Positions 4,921-7,500 of a DNA stretch of 7,500 nucleotides are shown here, one piece after another. Position 1 is the stretch's first letter. Each line of letters starts with the position of its first letter. This stretch comes from Actinomycetota bacterium (GTDB lineage: Bacteria > Actinomycetota > Aquicultoria > Subteraquimicrobiales > UBA9087): assembly GCA_003491635.1 (NCBI GenBank), contig DNCG01000032.1, forward strand, positions 1 to 7,500. The letters run 5' to 3'. The translations under genes and the position numbers were made by a program. The notes beneath the pieces are model-generated. The model did no database searches, was not told where the DNA came from, and was given only the letters and a program-made list of their open reading frames with translations.

Positions 4921-7383
4921 CTAGGGAACGGCTATTTTTTGACTGGTCCTCGACTTTGTTCCCTTGCTATTGGTGACGGTCAGTGTGACTGTATAGGTGC
5001 CACCCGGTGGTGTATAGGTGTGTGAGATCGTCACCTCCGTTGCATTTTGCTGGATTCCATCCGAGACATCCAGATCCCAGCTGTAGATTAACGGTCCCCT
5101 CTCGGGGTCGTATGAGCCGGAAGCATCCAGATTCACCGTGAGGCCCGATTTGGTGTAGGTGAAATAGGCCACGGGTGGAACGGGAGGTGGCTCGCTGCTC
5201 ACGGTGATGTCTACCATCGAACCCGGTGGGACCACCATTCCCTGGGCTGGATTCTGGTCGAATACCTGTCCTATGGGGATGCTTGCTTTCACAAGGTTGA
5301 TCTGGTTGACGACGAGGCTCAGATTTTCCAATGCCATCTTTGCTTCATCCGCTTCCATTCCCACGACGTTGGGAACGGCGACACCCTGATGGATCTTACA
5401 ATGTTCTTCGGGCTGTGTCCCTTTAGTGAAGAGACCGGTGGTTACGTTGGGACAGTAAGGGCTGGCGAGGAGCCCGGTATCGGCACAGATCATCATGCTT
5501 ACCAGATCCTTCTTGGGAAGGGCAAACTTCGATGGGGGCGTGTCTTCAAGTGCCTTGGACATGAAGCGAGCCCAAATCTGGGCGGGGAAAGAGCCTCCGA
5601 AGACCTGTATGCCGTGGACATTTCTCATGGGGATCTGCCCCTTAGGGTAGCCAACCCAAACGGCGCAGGAAAGGTCCGGGGTATACCCCGCGAACCAGGC
5701 GTCCTGATAGTTTTGGGCCGTACCGGTCTTTCCAGCCGCTGGTCGCCCGATATTTGCTCTTCGTCCCGTTCCGGCTCGGATTACATCCTGGAGTATGTCC
5801 GTGACGAGATATGCGGTACCCGGCTTGAGGACCGTCTTTTCTTTCACCTTGTTCTTCTCCAGAATTTTTCCGTCGGCATCCGTGACCTTTAAGATGGCGA
5901 TGGGCTCGCAGTGAACTCCCATATTGGCCAGCGTACCGAATGCCGAGGCCATCTCCAGGGGGGAGACGCCAACCCGCAGTCCACCCAGGGCTATGGCGGG
6001 ATAGGGATCGAGATGCGAAGTGATCCCCATTTTCTTAGCCACCTCGACGACATTTTTTGCTCCCACTTCCATCATTAGCCGGGCATAGACGCAGTTGACT
6101 GATTTGATCGTTCCCTCCCTTAATGTCATCGGGGGACCGCCGCTGCCTTCAACGTAGTTCCCCACGTGCCAGGGTTTGCTGCCAGGGATTTGAAAGGTCA
6201 CGGGTCCGGATTCGTACATCTTGTTTGGGGAGATACCCTTTTCGATTGCGGTAACCAGGACGAAGGTTTTGAAAGAGGAGCCCGCCTGACGCTTTCCCTG
6301 AACAGCGAGGTTGAATTTTTCGGTTTTGAAGTCCTTCCCCCCGACCATGGCCTTTATGCAGCCGGTTTTTGGGTCTATGGCCACGATGGCGGCGCTGGGG
6401 TCATCTTCCCTGTCCAAAATCGCCTTTGGTGCTTCTTCGGCGTATCGTTGCATCTTTAGATCCAGTGTGGTGTAGATGCGTAGCCCTCCCTTGAAGACGG
6501 CGTTGGCACCATATTTGTCGATCAGGGTTTGTTTGACGTATTCCACAAAGTAGGCGGCGGGAATTTCCTCCTCCTTGATTTCCTGGACCTCGAGGGGTGT
6601 AGCGATGGCCTCGTTGGCCCCTTCTTGGGTGATATAGCCCTGTTTAACCATCATCTTGAGGACCAGATCACGGCGGTTTTTTGCTCTTTCGGGATGGGTA
6701 TACGGGGAGTAGTGGCTGGGCGATTTTACGGCCCCGGCCAATAGGGCGCATTCCGGGAGATTCAGTTTCTTGGATTTTTTGCCGAAGAACGTCTCTGCGG
6801 CCGCCTCTATGCCATAGCAGCCATGCCCAAAGTAGATGGTGTTCAGGTACTTTTCGAGTATTTCCTTCTTTGAGTACGTTCCCTCCACCTGGTAGGCTAG
6901 AACTGCCTCCTTGATCTTTCTCTGAAGCGTCTTCTCCGGGGTAATGAAGGCGTTTCGCACGTATTGTTGGGTGATGGTGCTGCCGCCCTCCACAACTCTC
7001 CCGCTGCGTAAATTCACTACCATTGCTCTGGCGATGGCCTCGAGATCGACTCCTCGGTGTTGGTAAAATCTTTCGTCCTCCACGGCGACGACCGCCTGCT
7101 GCATCTTCAAGGGGATTTTGGAGAGGGGAACGACGATTCGATGCTGTTCGGCGTGGAAGGTTGTTATGAGTGTTCCATCGGAGGCGTAGACCTTTGATGT
7201 TTGAGCGCTTTGGGGACTCGTTAGGCTCTCAAGCCGCGGGATATCCTTTGCACAAGCAACTAGAATCCCGAAAAAGGGAAGGGCGATAGCAAGGGCCATG
7301 ATGAGGACGATTAGTCCGACAACCCTTAAGATAAGTGTTTTTTTTCTCCTGTTTTTAACTCTCAGCTTTCTGATTCTGCTCAT
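4921..7383 (-). CDS. Class A penicillin-binding protein (PBP1A type) with PASTA and PKD tail
   Basis: This inner-membrane enzyme polymerises and cross-links peptidoglycan. Numbering is from the ATG at 7383 (820 residues). A basic N-terminus (RIRKLRVKNRRKK) leads into one membrane helix (about 18-43). The GT51 transglycosylase domain has EDERFYQHRGVD (102-113), with Glu102 as catalytic residue, and EGGSTITQQ (132-140). The transpeptidase domain has all three motifs: SSFK (Ser369, Lys372), SVN (428-430) and KTGT (552-555). A Cys-containing linker (Cys633, Cys644, Cys662) follows. One PASTA domain (about 668-730) comes next, then a Pro-rich hinge (PPPVPP) and a PKD/Ig-like domain (about 738-820) with LDASGSYDP and GTYTVTLTVTN. 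The frame stays open to an ATG at 7410, but a consensus extended -10 box lies between the two ATGs, which favours 7383. Neither start has a good ribosome site. Confidence 0.95.
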   Translation of the reverse strand: MSRIRKLRVKNRRKKTLILRVVGLIVLIMALAIALPFFGILVACAKDIPRLESLTSPQSAQTSKVYASDGTLITTFHAEQHRIVVPLSKIPLKMQQAVVAVEDERFYQHRGVDLEAIARAMVVNLRSGRVVEGGSTITQQYVRNAFITPEKTLQRKIKEAVLAYQVEGTYSKKEILEKYLNTIYFGHGCYGIEAAAETFFGKKSKKLNLPECALLAGAVKSPSHYSPYTHPERAKNRRDLVLKMMVKQGYITQEGANEAIATPLEVQEIKEEEIPAAYFVEYVKQTLIDKYGANAVFKGGLRIYTTLDLKMQRYAEEAPKAILDREDDPSAAIVAIDPKTGCIKAMVGGKDFKTEKFNLAVQGKRQAGSSFKTFVLVTAIEKGISPNKMYESGPVTFQIPGSKPWHVGNYVEGSGGPPMTLREGTIKSVNCVYARLMMEVGAKNVVEVAKKMGITSHLDPYPAIALGGLRVGVSPLEMASAFGTLANMGVHCEPIAILKVTDADGKILEKNKVKEKTVLKPGTAYLVTDILQDVIRAGTGRRANIGRPAAGKTGTAQNYQDAWFAGYTPDLSCAVWVGYPKGQIPMRNVHGIQVFGGSFPAQIWARFMSKALEDTPPSKFALPKKDLVSMMICADTGLLASPYCPNVTTGLFTKGTQPEEHCKIHQGVAVPNVVGMEADEAKMALENLSLVVNQINLVKASIPIGQVFDQNPAQGMVVPPGSMVDITVSSEPPPVPPVAYFTYTKSGLTVNLDASGSYDPERGPLIYSWDLDVSDGIQQNATEVTISHTYTPPGGTYTVTLTVTNSKGTKSRTSQKIAVP

Positions 7384-7398
7384 CTGAGTTCGTTGTGA

Positions 7399-7407
7399 AT
7401 TATACCA
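7399..7407 (-). promoter_or_regulatory. Extended -10 promoter of the penicillin-binding protein gene
   Basis: On the - strand the sequence reads TGGTATAAT, a perfect TATAAT with the TGn extension. No good TTGACA-like -35 is present at 16-18 bp, which is typical of extended -10 promoters. Transcription would start near 7392, about ten bases before the ATG at 7383, giving a very short leader without a clear Shine-Dalgarno site. Confidence 0.55.
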
Positions 7408-7417
7408 CATTGGTGCG

Positions 7418-7445
7418 TAGACAGACCTGAGGGGACTGTGATAAG
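7418..7445 (+). promoter_or_regulatory. Promoter of the rightward gene at the window edge
   Basis: TAGACA (7418-7423, five of six to TTGACA) is followed after 16 bp by GATAAG (7440-7445, four of six to TATAAT), which has a TGn extension at 7437-7439. A strong ribosome site and a GTG start follow at 7467 and 7481. The -35 box lies just behind the leftward promoter, so the two would compete for the same stretch of DNA. Confidence 0.5.
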
Positions 7446-7480
7446 ATTTTTCCGCATTTCGCAGGGAGGAGGGGAAAAGG

Positions 7481-7500
7481 GTGAGGTTGAGCGTCGAGGA
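7481..7500 (+). CDS. Start of a rightward gene, cut by the window edge (possibly tyrS)
   Basis: AGGAGG at 7467-7472 lies eight bases before a GTG at 7481, and the frame then reads MRLSVE before the window ends. A promoter-like element upstream supports a real gene. Tyrosyl-tRNA synthetases of several bacteria begin with a similar SVEEQL-type stretch, and mpg and tyrS are neighbours in some Actinomycetota, so tyrS is a guess from six residues and context. The product cannot be settled from this window. Confidence 0.4.

Noticed and set aside
5389..5892. Forward 167-codon frame inside the penicillin-binding protein gene
   Set aside because: Antisense of the transpeptidase domain with its KTGT motif; no independent signal.

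Overview
The window reads as an ordinary chromosomal segment of a bacterium, not a phage, plasmid or defence island. It has four intact genes, one broken gene and the first few codons of a seventh-position gene at the right edge, with roughly balanced base composition. Strong AGGAGG-type ribosome binding sites precede argH, the NIF3 gene and the edge gene. A long, charged, Lys/Glu-rich protein style, a bacterial PolX with a PHP domain, and a PASTA-bearing class A penicillin-binding protein would fit a deep-branching Actinomycetota or Bacillota lineage, perhaps a thermophile from a metagenome. That placement is inference only; no rRNA is present to settle it.

Layout on the + strand. Bases 1-111 are a repeat- and hairpin-rich spacer. 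argH (125-1522) makes argininosuccinate lyase, the last step of arginine synthesis. polX (1631-3349) makes a family X repair polymerase with a PHP nuclease domain. A 215-bp gap (3350-3564) is almost wholly filled by three kinds of short AT-rich or GGGTCA-type repeats whose halves form a long imperfect inverted repeat. Next comes a 3-methyladenine DNA glycosylase gene (mpg, 3565-3883) that has lost its middle third and its reading frame. A NIF3-family dinuclear-metal protein gene (3941-4906) follows. On the - strand, a class A penicillin-binding protein (7383-4921) converges on the NIF3 gene with only 14 bp between them. It carries an unusual PASTA plus PKD tail.

At the right end, two back-to-back promoters overlap between about 7399 and 7445. 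One drives the penicillin-binding protein leftward. The other drives a rightward gene of which only the start (GTG at 7481) is inside the window; it may be tyrS.

The genes do not form one pathway. PolX and the former Mpg would both belong to base-excision repair, so the loss of mpg is the most notable biological event here. I found no sign of an undescribed system. The best leads are the mpg deletion, the PASTA-PKD fusion on the penicillin-binding protein, the repeat-filled spacers, and the overlapping divergent promoters that also shift the start codon of the penicillin-binding protein.
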